A stretch of DNA of 49,529 nt. It comes from Roseburia sp. (GTDB taxonomy: Bacteria > Bacillota > Clostridia > Christensenellales > Pumilibacteraceae). This document shows, piece after piece, positions 16,026-23,713 of this stretch. Numbering within the stretch: position 1 is the first letter of the stretch; the number at the start of each line of letters is the position of its first letter. The stretch covers positions 1 to 49,529 of the forward strand of contig JAMPDA010000012.1 of NCBI GenBank assembly GCA_023665905.1. The letters run 5' to 3'. The notes beneath the pieces are model-generated. The model was not told the DNA's origin and searched no databases. It worked only from the letters and a program-made list of their open reading frames with translations. The position numbers and the translations under genes were made by a program.

Positions 16026-17528
16026 TTACAGTCTCCCCGCCCATTCCGCCATTTGACGTTTGATCTCGTCGTCACGCGCTTTTTCCGCCGCCGACGTCCT
16101 TTCGGCTATGTACGCGGCGTCGCCGCACTTGGACTTTTCGATAAACACAAGTACGCCCGTGCCGCCGTTGTTGCCGTTTTCGTTGTAATAGAACTCCTTG
16201 GCGTAGAGTGCGGCGTACTCGTCGATGTACTCGTCTGGCACGATAAACCGCACGTTTATTGTTTGCAGTATGCTTATATCGAGCCGATTTTTCGGCGCAC
16301 CGTCTATCTCGAACGCCGTTACGGCGGCTATGCCCAAGCCGTCGAACCTTAGCCGCGAATCGGACGAATCGCACTCGACAAATATTTTTGTGCCGTCGTT
16401 CCTTATAGGCACTATCGCGCCGTCGATTTTTTTCGGCACGTAGTTCAGCCGGTAATACGCGTCGTCCTCGTTGCTGTATACGCAGCCTGCGTATGTCGTG
16501 TAATCGCGACCGCCGCGTCCGCCGACAACACATTCGAGATTTTCCATAAGGTCGAGCGCATCCGAAACGGGCTTGTTCAATGTGTTCGACAGCACGACCT
16601 TTTTAATGCCCGACAGATCGACCGCGTTTGCGCCGCTCGTATTGAGCTCTGAAATGAAAAAGCGACCTATCTTGCCGCCGTCGGCTCTGATATCGGGAAT
16701 GACCAACGTGTCGCCGATACTCGAGATCGCTTCGGGCTTAATGCCGGTAATGCGCTCGTAGTCGCCCTCTTTGGAGCCGTAATAAAACGCGTCGGACGAA
16801 GTGTGCCTGTAGAACTTGGCGTAAAGCGTGACGTCGGCCACGATCGGCTGCGTTTCGTCGTAGAACTCACTCAGCGCGCTGTCCGTACACCACTCGCCAA
16901 GGGTGTAGCCGTCCGTTAAAATGTTCGGCAGAACGGCGACGGCGTTTTCCTCGACCTCTATCGGCTCCGGCGCCGTGCCCATATTCGACACAAACGACAC
17001 GGTGTACAGCTTCGCCCAATGCGCAAAGTATGTAATATCCCCGTCTATGACCGTTTCGGCAGTCGCGGCGTCGGCGCCGTCGCGCTCGAACCAACCCTTG
17101 AAAATATATCCGCCGCAAACGGGATCGGTGGGCGGCGTAAACTTTTCCCCGACCCTGACCGTAAGTCCGCTCGGCGCTTCGGAGGGATAGACGCCGTCGG
17201 CAGGCAAGTTCAGGTCAAAGCTTACAGCCGCAACTCCGTCCTCCGACCAATGCGCATATATCACCGTATCTTTCGTCACAGGCTTGAAAAAATCAAACAG
17301 CTCGCCGCCCGTCGGAGCAGTCCACCACCCGTCGAATATGCAGCCGTCCTTTGTCGGCGCTTGCGGAACATCGACGATATCTCCGCTATCGACGGTTATC
17401 GTGCCGTAACTCGCCTCTCCGCCGTTGAGCTCGACCGTGACCGAAACCTTTTCGGAGCACGCAAAAAGCATGAGCGCCGAAACCGTCGCAGCGGCTGTCA
17501 AAACAAAATAGCGCAAATGTTTTCTCAT
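16026..17528 (-). CDS. InlB-repeat lipoprotein, first gene of the ABC operon
   Basis: A 500-residue lipoprotein with lipobox LFAC (Cys24). Three InlB-type units follow: about 30-93 (GCIFDGWWTAP...VIYAHW), 98-170 (GYIFKGWFERD...YFAHW) and 173-240 (GYTLGEWCTDS...TLYAKF). The C-terminal half (about 245-470) has irregular leucine-rich, BspA-like features, and the last 30 residues are charged and helical. It opens the operon from the promoter at 17561-17589 and is followed after 2 nt by the first ABC fusion gene. Placement suggests a surface partner of the transporter. No enzymatic motif is visible. Confidence 0.85.
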   Translation of the reverse strand: MRKHLRYFVLTAAATVSALMLFACSEKVSVTVELNGGEASYGTITVDSGDIVDVPQAPTKDGCIFDGWWTAPTGGELFDFFKPVTKDTVIYAHWSEDGVAAVSFDLNLPADGVYPSEAPSGLTVRVGEKFTPPTDPVCGGYIFKGWFERDGADAATAETVIDGDITYFAHWAKLYTVSFVSNMGTAPEPIEVEENAVAVLPNILTDGYTLGEWCTDSALSEFYDETQPIVADVTLYAKFYRHTSSDAFYYGSKEGDYERITGIKPEAISSIGDTLVIPDIRADGGKIGRFFISELNTSGANAVDLSGIKKVVLSNTLNKPVSDALDLMENLECVVGGRGGRDYTTYAGCVYSNEDDAYYRLNYVPKKIDGAIVPIRNDGTKIFVECDSSDSRLRFDGLGIAAVTAFEIDGAPKNRLDISILQTINVRFIVPDEYIDEYAALYAKEFYYNENGNNGGTGVLVFIEKSKCGDAAYIAERTSAAEKARDDEIKRQMAEWAGRL

Positions 17529-17560
17529 CGATCACTCCGATATTGAATTACTGCATTATC

Positions 17561-17589
17561 AGCATACACTATAAAGATTTGACAGTCAA
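17561..17589 (-). promoter_or_regulatory. main promoter of the lipoprotein/ABC operon
   Basis: On the minus strand TTGACT (17584-17589), 17 bp, TATGCT (17561-17566). The -35 and its flank (AGTCAAT on the plus strand) are identical to those of the internal operon promoter at 8970-8998. The gene's ATG at 17528 has CGGAGTG upstream. Confidence 0.6.
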
Positions 17590-17750
17590 TACCTGCACCC
17601 TACGGCGCAAAATGAACCGCTCAACGCAAACTTGACCCCATATGCGAGCTTATTTATCCTCTCTTAACCCCTTCCACACAAGCTGACGCGTTCCGCCGTC
17701 CCGCGTTTCGCGCATACACAAAGTAATCGGCGATCTTAAGCAACGAGTTT

Positions 17751-17954
17751 ATTCGAGGAGCGAATTTGCTTGCCTGCACAATCACAGATTGAGTTTTATT
17801 AATTACGTATTCTAATGAAGTGAGTGAGTAAGCAATGGGTCGCGCAGCATTTGGCTACCGACGTGGACAAATTAGGCAATATACACCGCCGCTTGCGACG
17901 GTACACCCGTAGGGTGCTCAAGGGCTTGCCCTTGAGTATAATACCTAATTTATT
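17751..17954. repeat. interspersed modular repeat, copy B
   Basis: The gap 17590-18006 has no gene; this element occupies half of it. It shares with copy A (2728-2941) the left segment (ATTCGAGGAGC...AATTTGCTTGC), the GTAAGCAATG module, the CCGCCGCTTGCGACGG hairpin, ACACCCGTAGGGTG, the AAGGGCTTGCCCTT hairpin and the end motif TATAATACCTAATTTATT. Here the GTAAGCAATG module lies outside the AGGGC hairpin instead of inside it. The remaining 160 bp (17590-17750) show nothing recognisable. Confidence 0.75.
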
Positions 17955-17965
17955 GAAAAATGCAC

Positions 17966-17998
17966 GAAAAATCCCCGTTTTCTACTGAAAACGGGGAT
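17966..17998 (-). terminator. terminator of the nitroreductase gene
   Basis: On the minus strand ATCCCCGTTTTC-AGTA-GAAAACGGGGAT is a perfect 12-bp stem followed by TTTTT, just beyond the stop codon at 18007. Confidence 0.85.
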
Positions 17999-18006
17999 CG
18001 TTCTGT

Positions 18007-18525
18007 TTACTTATAACTCAACACGACTTCGGATAATGGCTTTCGTGGAGTTCTTGCATTGCTTTCTCGCAAAGGGTATCCGAGTGAGATTATAGCCATT
18101 AAGTCGTAGCGTTGACTGTCGATTTGTAGCAACTCCTTGACTTCGGCTTGCTTGTCTAATATCTCGCCTATCCAGCACGAACCGATACCGAGCGAAGTTG
18201 CAGTGAGCAACATATTCTCTATGCACGCACCTATCGACTGACAGTCCTTTGTATAGTCGAAAGCACTGTTTTTATCTAAGAATACGCATATAAGGCAGTC
18301 GGCGTTACGCACGAATTTACTGCGCTCCATTAAGTCGGCTATGTTATGTAGCAATTCTTTATCTTGTTGCACTACTACAAACCGCCACGGCTGTATATTC
18401 TTTGCGCTCGGCGCGAGAATAGCGGATTGGAGAATTGTATCGAGCTTTTCCTGCTCGATAGGCTGTTTTTTATATAGTCGAAAGGATGTTCGAGATTGAA
18501 GCATCTCAATCATATCAATATTCAT
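18007..18525 (-). CDS. nitroreductase-family flavoprotein
   Basis: A 172-residue member of the FMN-dependent nitroreductase superfamily, cytosolic, using NAD(P)H to reduce nitro compounds or quinones. Visible are the N-terminal SRTSFRLYKKQPI phosphate-binding region, LAPSAKNIQPWRF, and the C-terminal IGSCWIGEI and IISLGYP segments. Start 18525 (MNIDMIEML) is preferred over 18564 because GAGGTG precedes it. It lies downstream of a membrane-protein gene with an intervening hairpin, so it may be separately expressed. Substrate unknown. Confidence 0.9.
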   Translation of the reverse strand: MNIDMIEMLQSRTSFRLYKKQPIEQEKLDTILQSAILAPSAKNIQPWRFVVVQQDKELLHNIADLMERSKFVRNADCLICVFLDKNSAFDYTKDCQSIGACIENMLLTATSLGIGSCWIGEILDKQAEVKELLQIDSQRYDLMAIISLGYPLRESNARTPRKPLSEVVLSYK

Positions 18526-18550
18526 ATTCACCTCATCGGATATTTTAGAT

Positions 18551-18577
18551 AACGGCCACCGCAATACGGTAGCCGTT
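18551..18577. terminator. intergenic hairpin, possible terminator or processing site
   Basis: AACGGCCACCG-CAATA-CGGTAGCCGTT forms an 11-bp stem with one wobble, between the stop of the PH-like protein gene and the nitroreductase start. No T-run follows on either strand, so attenuation or RNA processing is as likely as termination. Confidence 0.4.
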
Positions 18578-18585
18578 AAACTTTG

Positions 18586-19083
18586 TTATTTCAACTTCAG
18601 CTGTCCCATTTTTTCTTCGGTTAGTCCGATTATGGGCTGCTGTATATACTGCTTTACTACGTCATAATTTTTTTGCGTGAGTTGCAATTGTATGAGATTC
18701 TTAATTTTAGTTATTTTCCAATACGATAATCCTTGTATAGATTTTGTTTGTGAGAATGTCAAAAAAGGCATACCGCTTTCAAAATAGCTTATCTCGTATA
18801 TCTCGTCCCATTTCATAGAGAGCTTAAAAAATACGCCGAATGCTACCCTGGAAATTCCTTTCTCACTTATCGTGATCACTGAAAAGCAACGTCGCGCTCC
18901 TAATACAATAAGCAACAAGGCTCCTCCACTACACAATAAAGACGCTATGATTAACAAACCTGTTCCAAGTCTATTATAAGGATATAGCGCGAAGAACAAA
19001 TTACAGCCAATCAATAACAAAATTGTCATAACTACAACACCAAGCAGTAGAGGAGACATTACTGTTTTCCGCAACTTATTCAA
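18586..19083 (-). CDS. small membrane protein with PH-like domain
   Basis: A 165-residue protein. Two transmembrane helices at about 12-32 and 40-62 form a hairpin, followed by a soluble beta-rich region (about 68-130, CFSVITISEKGISRV...KWDEIYEISYF) that resembles bacterial PH-like domains. It probably sits in the cytoplasmic membrane with the domain inside. Start is TTG at 19083, with AAAGGAG 11 nt upstream; no ATG is available before it in frame. The gene is more A+T-rich than its neighbours. No function is assigned. Confidence 0.7.
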   Translation of the reverse strand: MNKLRKTVMSPLLLGVVVMTILLLIGCNLFFALYPYNRLGTGLLIIASLLCSGGALLLIVLGARRCFSVITISEKGISRVAFGVFFKLSMKWDEIYEISYFESGMPFLTFSQTKSIQGLSYWKITKIKNLIQLQLTQKNYDVVKQYIQQPIIGLTEEKMGQLKLK

Positions 19084-19169
19084 AATGACTTACACTCCTT
19101 TATAAAACTTTTTCCACAAAGCATTGGGAAGCCTAATAGTTTATTATTTAGTTCTCCTAAACTGTATAC

Positions 19170-19199
19170 ATACTATCAAAATCGCACCCGTGCTGTCAA
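19170..19199 (-). promoter_or_regulatory. promoter of the PH-like membrane protein gene
   Basis: On the minus strand TTGACA (19194-19199), 18 bp, TAGTAT (19170-19175). The leader of about 80 nt contains the AAAGGAG before the TTG start. Confidence 0.5.
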
Positions 19200-19248
19200 G
19201 TAGTGCTATAATATTTCCCTATCACACATTCAACATTCGTCAAATTGC

Positions 19249-19277
19249 TTGCAATATAACAGCAAAAACGGTATTAT
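19249..19277 (+). promoter_or_regulatory. promoter of the TfoX-like gene, predicted leaderless
   Basis: TTGCAA (19249-19254), 17 bp, TATTAT (19272-19277). The ATG at 19285 begins 7 nt later and no Shine-Dalgarno exists, so the start codon would be the first transcribed codon. Confidence 0.55.
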
Positions 19278-19284
19278 ACATTAT

Positions 19285-19596
19285 ATGGCTACGAGTGTTG
19301 ATTATATCGAATTTATATGCGAACAGATCCACGGCGACTACGCCGTGCGATATAAAAAAATGTTCGGTGAATATATGGTTTATTTAAACGATAAGCCCGT
19401 TTTGCTTGTTTGCGACAACACGGTATATGTGAAGAAGATCGCCGAACTTGCGGAACTTATGCAAGACGCCGAGTGCGGCTTGCCTTACGCCGGCGCGAAA
19501 GAACATTATATTTTGGACATGGAGAACGCGGAGCTTACAGGCAAAGTTTTAGATGTTTTATATAAAGCAACGCCTTTACCGAAAAAGAAAAAGTAA
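19285..19596 (+). CDS. TfoX N-terminal-domain protein
   Basis: A 103-residue protein made of one TfoX_N-like domain: MATSVDYIEFICEQI, then the family-typical VRYKKMFGEYMVYLNDKPVL and VKK segments. In gamma-proteobacteria the domain is part of a competence regulator; stand-alone copies in Firmicutes have no established role. The start at 19285 is chosen because the preceding in-frame ATG at 19249 lies in the promoter. The tail ends in four lysines. It is convergent with the lysR gene, 9 bp apart. Confidence 0.8.
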   Translation: MATSVDYIEFICEQIHGDYAVRYKKMFGEYMVYLNDKPVLLVCDNTVYVKKIAELAELMQDAECGLPYAGAKEHYILDMENAELTGKVLDVLYKATPLPKKKK

Positions 19597-19605
19597 ACTA
19601 CCGCA

Positions 19606-20478
19606 CTAAAACCTGTTTTGCAAAGTCTTTAAAAACAGCTCGCTCGCCTTTGAAAACACCTGATATTTCTTCCAGGCGATAAACAGGTCGGCTTTCATTA
19701 TCGGCTCAAGCCTACGGAACGTCAGCTCCGTTCCGCTCGTGTTTATAAGATTTTCTATAGACAGCGCGCAGCCCAGACCGGCTTTTACCATAAGCGCGGC
19801 GTTGTAGACAAGATTATGCGTGGACAGGATATCGAGCTTTGAAAGGTCCGTGCCGAGCCAGCCCGAAAGCTCGTTTGAATGGAGCGCCTGCCGCGAACAA
19901 AGTATCGGAACGGTTTTCATATCTTCCGGCTTTACCGTTTCGTTCTGCGCGAGCGGACAGTCGTTGCGCATCAAAAGTCCCCATATGTCCGACACCGGCA
20001 GTCGGATATTATCGTACTTTTCAAGGCTGGTCCTGCCGACAAACAGCCCGAAATCGACAAGACCTTTGTCGAGCCTTTCCGACACGTCCTCGTCGTTGCC
20101 GCTGTACAGGTGGAAACGTATATCGGGATACTTTTCGGTCATTTCTTTTATCACGTCGATGACGAATGTCATACCCTCCGTTTCGCCGCAGCCTATAAAC
20201 ACATCGCCCGTGACCGTATCTTCGGACGCAACGAACGCCGACTGCGTTTTATCCGCCAATTCCACTATTTCCTGCGCTCTGCGGAACAAAAACATTCCGT
20301 CGTCCGTGAGCGTGGTTTTTCGCTTGCCGCGAACAAAAAGCCGCTTGCCGAGCTCTGCTTCCAAGTCGGCGAGCTGTTTGGACAGCGTCGGCTGCGTGAC
20401 GTGCAGACGTTCCGACGCCGCAGTTATGTTCTGCTCTCTCGCCACTTCTATAAAATAACGCAATACTCTAAGTTCCAT
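19606..20478 (-). CDS. LysR-family transcriptional regulator
   Basis: A 290-residue protein with a LysR winged helix at 1-60 (MELRVLRYFIEVAREQN, ASERLHVTQPTLSKQLADLE) and a two-lobed periplasmic-binding-type effector domain (about 88-290). It is divergent from the small-protein/hydrolase/redox-lipoprotein operon starting at 20587, the usual arrangement for a LysR activator and its target. Its promoter overlaps a palindrome GTTTATCA-N13-TGATAAAC (20496-20524), which would give autoregulation. No Shine-Dalgarno is present; the -10 ends 6 nt before the ATG, so the mRNA is probably leaderless. Effector unknown; the target genes suggest redox or xenobiotic stress. Confidence 0.92.
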   Translation of the reverse strand: MELRVLRYFIEVAREQNITAASERLHVTQPTLSKQLADLEAELGKRLFVRGKRKTTLTDDGMFLFRRAQEIVELADKTQSAFVASEDTVTGDVFIGCGETEGMTFVIDVIKEMTEKYPDIRFHLYSGNDEDVSERLDKGLVDFGLFVGRTSLEKYDNIRLPVSDIWGLLMRNDCPLAQNETVKPEDMKTVPILCSRQALHSNELSGWLGTDLSKLDILSTHNLVYNAALMVKAGLGCALSIENLINTSGTELTFRRLEPIMKADLFIAWKKYQVFSKASELFLKTLQNRF

Positions 20479-20484
20479 AAGCGC

Positions 20485-20524
20485 ATTATATCACGGTTTA
20501 TCATTCCTGTCAACTATGATAAAC
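20485..20524 (-). promoter_or_regulatory. lysR promoter overlapped by a LysR-type operator
   Basis: On the minus strand TTGACA (20508-20513), 17 bp, TATAAT (20485-20490) is a consensus promoter. The inverted repeat GTTTATCA (20496-20503) / TGATAAAC (20517-20524) spans the -35 and spacer. It is placed to repress lysR and to activate the divergent promoter at 20541-20569. Confidence 0.75.
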
Positions 20525-20540
20525 AATAGAAAATAAGTAT

Positions 20541-20569
20541 TTGCTATTATCACTCAAAACAGTTAAAAT
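20541..20569 (+). promoter_or_regulatory. promoter of the LysR-controlled operon
   Basis: TTGCTA (20541-20546), 17 bp, TAAAAT (20564-20569). The short leader carries AAGAGG (20575-20580) six bases before the ATG at 20587. The LysR operator lies 17 bp upstream of the -35. Confidence 0.65.
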
Positions 20570-20586
20570 ATATCAAGAGGCACAAG

Positions 20587-20805
20587 ATGGAACGCAACGT
20601 ATTACTGCAAAACCTGACAGACGCCGGCTGCGGCGAGAGTTTGGCAGACGAGATCACTGCGCTACTCGACAGGAACAAAACGAGCGAAGCGCTGTCGGCG
20701 CTTGCAAAGCACCGCAAAGCCGTTTTGGACAACTGCCACGCGGAGCAAAAGAAGATAGACTGCTTGGACTATCTCGTCTATCGGCTCAAAAAAGAAAATT
20801 CTTAA
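20587..20805 (+). CDS. small helical protein of unknown function
   Basis: A 72-residue, mostly helical, cytosolic protein (MERNVLLQNLTDAGCGE...), with two cysteines near 15 and 50 and a third near 59. It is the first gene of the LysR-controlled operon and lies 15 bp before the hydrolase. The ribosome site AAGAGG and promoter support it. Small proteins of this length and pattern accompany LysR-linked redox operons in Firmicutes, as I recall, but no function is established. Confidence 0.75.
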   Translation: MERNVLLQNLTDAGCGESLADEITALLDRNKTSEALSALAKHRKAVLDNCHAEQKKIDCLDYLVYRLKKENS

Positions 20806-20820
20806 AAGGACGGATATATC

Positions 20821-21813
20821 ATGGAAAACTTAAAGCTTTCGACCGAATGGGACAAGACTTTCCCGAAAAGCGACAAGGTCGATCACAAAAAGGTCACCTT
20901 TCACAACCGCTACGGCATTACCCTCGCCGCCGACATGTACGCGCCGAAAAACATTCGCGGCAAGCTCGCCGCCATTGCCGTTTGCGGTCCATTCGGCGCG
21001 GTCAAGGAGCAAGCCGCAGGGCTTTACGCGCAGACGATGGCGGAGCGCGGCTTTATAACTATAGCGTTCGACCCGTCGTTTACGGGCGAAAGCGGCGGAC
21101 TTCCCAGATACATGGCTTCGCCCGACATCAACACCGAGGACTTTCAAGCCGCGGTGGACTTCCTTTCCGTGCAGGATAACGTTGACGCGAATAAGATCGG
21201 CATAATCGGCATTTGCGGTTGGGGTGGCTTAGCTATAAACGCGGCGGCGCTCGACACGCGCATCAAAGCGACGGTCGCGTCCACCATGTACGACATGACG
21301 CGCGTAAACGCCAACGGATATTTCGACGCCGAAAATTCCGAAGAAGCGAGATACGAAAAGAAAAAGGCGCTCAACTCTCAGCGCATTGCCGATTACAAAA
21401 ACGGCAGTTACGCGCTCGGCGGCGGCGTGGTCGATCCGCTCCCCGACGACGCGCCTTTCTTCGTGAAGGACTTCTACGACTATTACAAGACCAAACGCGG
21501 CTATCACAAGCGCTCGCTCAACTCCAACGGCGGTTGGAACGCGATAGGCTGCATGTCGTTTATGAACCAGCCTATACTTAAATACAGCAACGAGATACGC
21601 GGCGCCGTTCTCGTTATGCACGGCGAAAAGGCGCACTCCTGCTATTTCAGCCGCGACGCGTATGCCGCCATGATAAACGGCAGTCGCTATGCGGGCAACA
21701 AAGAATTGCTCATTATCCCCGACGCGGTCCACACCGACCTGTACGACGGCGGCGGCAAGAATGCTATACCGTTCGACAAGCTCGCGGAATTTTTTGCCGC
21801 CAACCTCGCATAG
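20821..21813 (+). CDS. alpha/beta hydrolase (dienelactone hydrolase/YcjY-like)
   Basis: A 330-residue alpha/beta hydrolase. The nucleophile elbow reads IGICGWGG (about 133-140), with cysteine in place of the usual serine, as in dienelactone hydrolases and the YcjY-like family. The oxyanion region is AAIAVCGPFGAVKEQA, the acid is probably the Asp in the GAVLVMHGEKAHS region, and the catalytic His lies in IPDAVHTDLYD. It should act on an ester, thioester or lactone in the cytosol. It is the second gene of the operon divergent from lysR, and the fusion lipoprotein follows after 2 nt. Substrate unknown. Confidence 0.88.
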   Translation: MENLKLSTEWDKTFPKSDKVDHKKVTFHNRYGITLAADMYAPKNIRGKLAAIAVCGPFGAVKEQAAGLYAQTMAERGFITIAFDPSFTGESGGLPRYMASPDINTEDFQAAVDFLSVQDNVDANKIGIIGICGWGGLAINAAALDTRIKATVASTMYDMTRVNANGYFDAENSEEARYEKKKALNSQRIADYKNGSYALGGGVVDPLPDDAPFFVKDFYDYYKTKRGYHKRSLNSNGGWNAIGCMSFMNQPILKYSNEIRGAVLVMHGEKAHSCYFSRDAYAAMINGSRYAGNKELLIIPDAVHTDLYDGGGKNAIPFDKLAEFFAANLA

Positions 21814-21815
21814 CC

Positions 21816-23636
21816 ATGATGAAAAAACTGCTTGTTATATTAGCGACGTTTTTGATGCTTATGCTCGGTCCGTCGGCATGCTCGAATAAGCCGACCGGCG
21901 GAACGAACGGCACGAACACCCCGAGCAGTACGACGGTCGCGGCAAGCGACGAAGTGCTGGTCGCCTACTTTTCCTGCACGAACACCACGGAAGGAATAGC
22001 CGATAGTATCGTCGAAATAACTGGCGGCACGCGCTATCGCATACAGCCGAAGGTCCCGTACACCGAGGACGATCTGAGATACTACACCGACGGCAGAGCC
22101 GACCGAGAACAAGCCGATCCCACCGCGCGGCCGGAGATCGACGGGAGCGTCGAGGACATGAACACATACAAAATAGTGTTCCTCGGCTACCCTATTTGGC
22201 ACGGTCAAGCGCCGAAGATAATTTACACGTTCTTGGAAAGCTACGATTTTTCGGGCAAGACAATAGTGCCGTTCTGCACCTCGCACAGCAGCGGCATCGG
22301 CTCGAGCGACACGAATCTGCACTCGCTCGCGCCGAACGCCGAATGGAAAGACGGCAAACGGTTCGCTGCCGGCGCGATGGAAGAAAGCGTGAACGACTGG
22401 ATCGACAGCCTCGATATAAAAATAGGACAGGTTTCTCAAAGTATGAAATTTTATTTTACGATAGGCTCTACGCACCTCGCCGCCGAGTTCGAGGACAATG
22501 CGGCGACGGCAGCATTGAAGGAACGGCTGAAAACCTCGCCCGTCACGATAGAGATGAGCGAGTACGGCGGCTTTGAAAAGGTCGGCGACTTGGGCTTTTC
22601 TCTCCCCACCGACAACAAGCAAATTACGACGCAGCCCTGCGATTTCGTCCTGTATCAGGGCGACAAGCTCGTCATATTTTACGGTTCGAACAGCTGGAGC
22701 TATACTCGGCTCGGCAAAATTACGGGCGTCACCGCCGACGAACTGCACAGCATACTCGGCAGCGGCAGCACGACCGTAACGCTGTCGCTGTCGAGCGTCG
22801 CGAATTTCGATCTGAAAAGCGGCGTGAACGGCAAAGCGCCCACTGTCATTCTCAGCAGCGGCTACGAAATGCCGGTGCTCGGGATAGGCACCTATTCCCT
22901 GCACGGCGAAACCTGCGTCAATTCCGTTCTTTCGGCGCTCGAAAGCGGCGTCCGCCTTATCGACACCGCTTACATGTACGGGAACGAAGAACAGGTCGGG
23001 CAAGCCGTTCGGCAGTCCGGAATACCGCGCGAGGAAATTTTCGTCATTACTAAGATCTATCCCGGCGAGCAGTTTTTAAACCCCGAAAAAGCAATACAAG
23101 ACGCGCTCGACAATCTCGATATCGGGTACATCGATATGATGCTCCTGCACCACCCCGGCACAAACGACGTGCAGGCGTACAAGGCGATCGAAAAATTCGT
23201 CGCACAGGGCAAGATACGCTCTATCGGGCTGTCGAACTGGTACGTCGAAGAAATCGACGACTTTATATCGAAAGTGGATATCAAACCGGCGCTCGTGCAA
23301 AACGAGATCCACCCCTACTATCAGGAAAAGACCGTCGTGCCGTACATGCACGATCTCGGCATCGTCATGCAAGCCTGGTACCCGTTCGGCGGCAGAGGCT
23401 ACACCGGCGCGCTGCTTTCCGACCAAACGATAGTCGGCATAGCAAACGCGCATAACGTATCGGCGGCGCAAGTCATTCTGCGCTGGCACTTACAGCGCGG
23501 CGTAGTGGCGATACCCGGGTCGAGCAATCCCGCGCATATCCTCGAAAACATATCTGTGTTTGACTTCGAGCTCACAGCAAGCGAAATGAACGCCATAGCG
23601 GCGCTCGACAGGAACGAAAAACACGACTGGTATTAA
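21816..23636 (+). CDS. lipoprotein fusion: flavodoxin, cyclophilin-like, aldo/keto reductase
   Basis: A 606-residue protein with three enzymatic or binding domains behind a lipoprotein signal (PSAC, Cys22). Residues about 46-200 are a flavodoxin-like FMN domain (VLVAYFSCTNTTEGIA phosphate loop, FLGYPIWHGQAP). Residues about 208-325 are a cyclophilin-like fold of the type fused to such flavodoxins (MKFYFTIGSTHL...LVIFYGSNSWSYTRLGKI). Residues about 335-606 are an aldo/keto reductase with a full tetrad: Asp and Tyr in DTAYMYGN, Lys in VITKIYPG, His in MLLHHPG. The AKR C-terminal phosphate site IPGSSNPAHI is present. It begins 2 nt after the hydrolase stop. A surface-anchored reductase is implied, which is odd because AKRs need NAD(P)H. 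Confidence 0.9.
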   Translation: MMKKLLVILATFLMLMLGPSACSNKPTGGTNGTNTPSSTTVAASDEVLVAYFSCTNTTEGIADSIVEITGGTRYRIQPKVPYTEDDLRYYTDGRADREQADPTARPEIDGSVEDMNTYKIVFLGYPIWHGQAPKIIYTFLESYDFSGKTIVPFCTSHSSGIGSSDTNLHSLAPNAEWKDGKRFAAGAMEESVNDWIDSLDIKIGQVSQSMKFYFTIGSTHLAAEFEDNAATAALKERLKTSPVTIEMSEYGGFEKVGDLGFSLPTDNKQITTQPCDFVLYQGDKLVIFYGSNSWSYTRLGKITGVTADELHSILGSGSTTVTLSLSSVANFDLKSGVNGKAPTVILSSGYEMPVLGIGTYSLHGETCVNSVLSALESGVRLIDTAYMYGNEEQVGQAVRQSGIPREEIFVITKIYPGEQFLNPEKAIQDALDNLDIGYIDMMLLHHPGTNDVQAYKAIEKFVAQGKIRSIGLSNWYVEEIDDFISKVDIKPALVQNEIHPYYQEKTVVPYMHDLGIVMQAWYPFGGRGYTGALLSDQTIVGIANAHNVSAAQVILRWHLQRGVVAIPGSSNPAHILENISVFDFELTASEMNAIAALDRNEKHDWY

Positions 23637-23655
23637 TTACAACAAATTACTAGCA

Positions 23656-23693
23656 GAGCCGTTGCAGTCAAAAACAACGGCTCTATTTTGTTT
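23656..23693 (+). terminator. terminator of the LysR-controlled operon
   Basis: AGAGCCGTTG (23656-23665) and CAACGGCTCT (23676-23685) form a perfect 10-bp stem followed by ATTTTGTTT, just after the fusion lipoprotein gene. Confidence 0.85.
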
Positions 23694-23713
23694 ATTAATA
23701 TAAGCTTTCGCTT

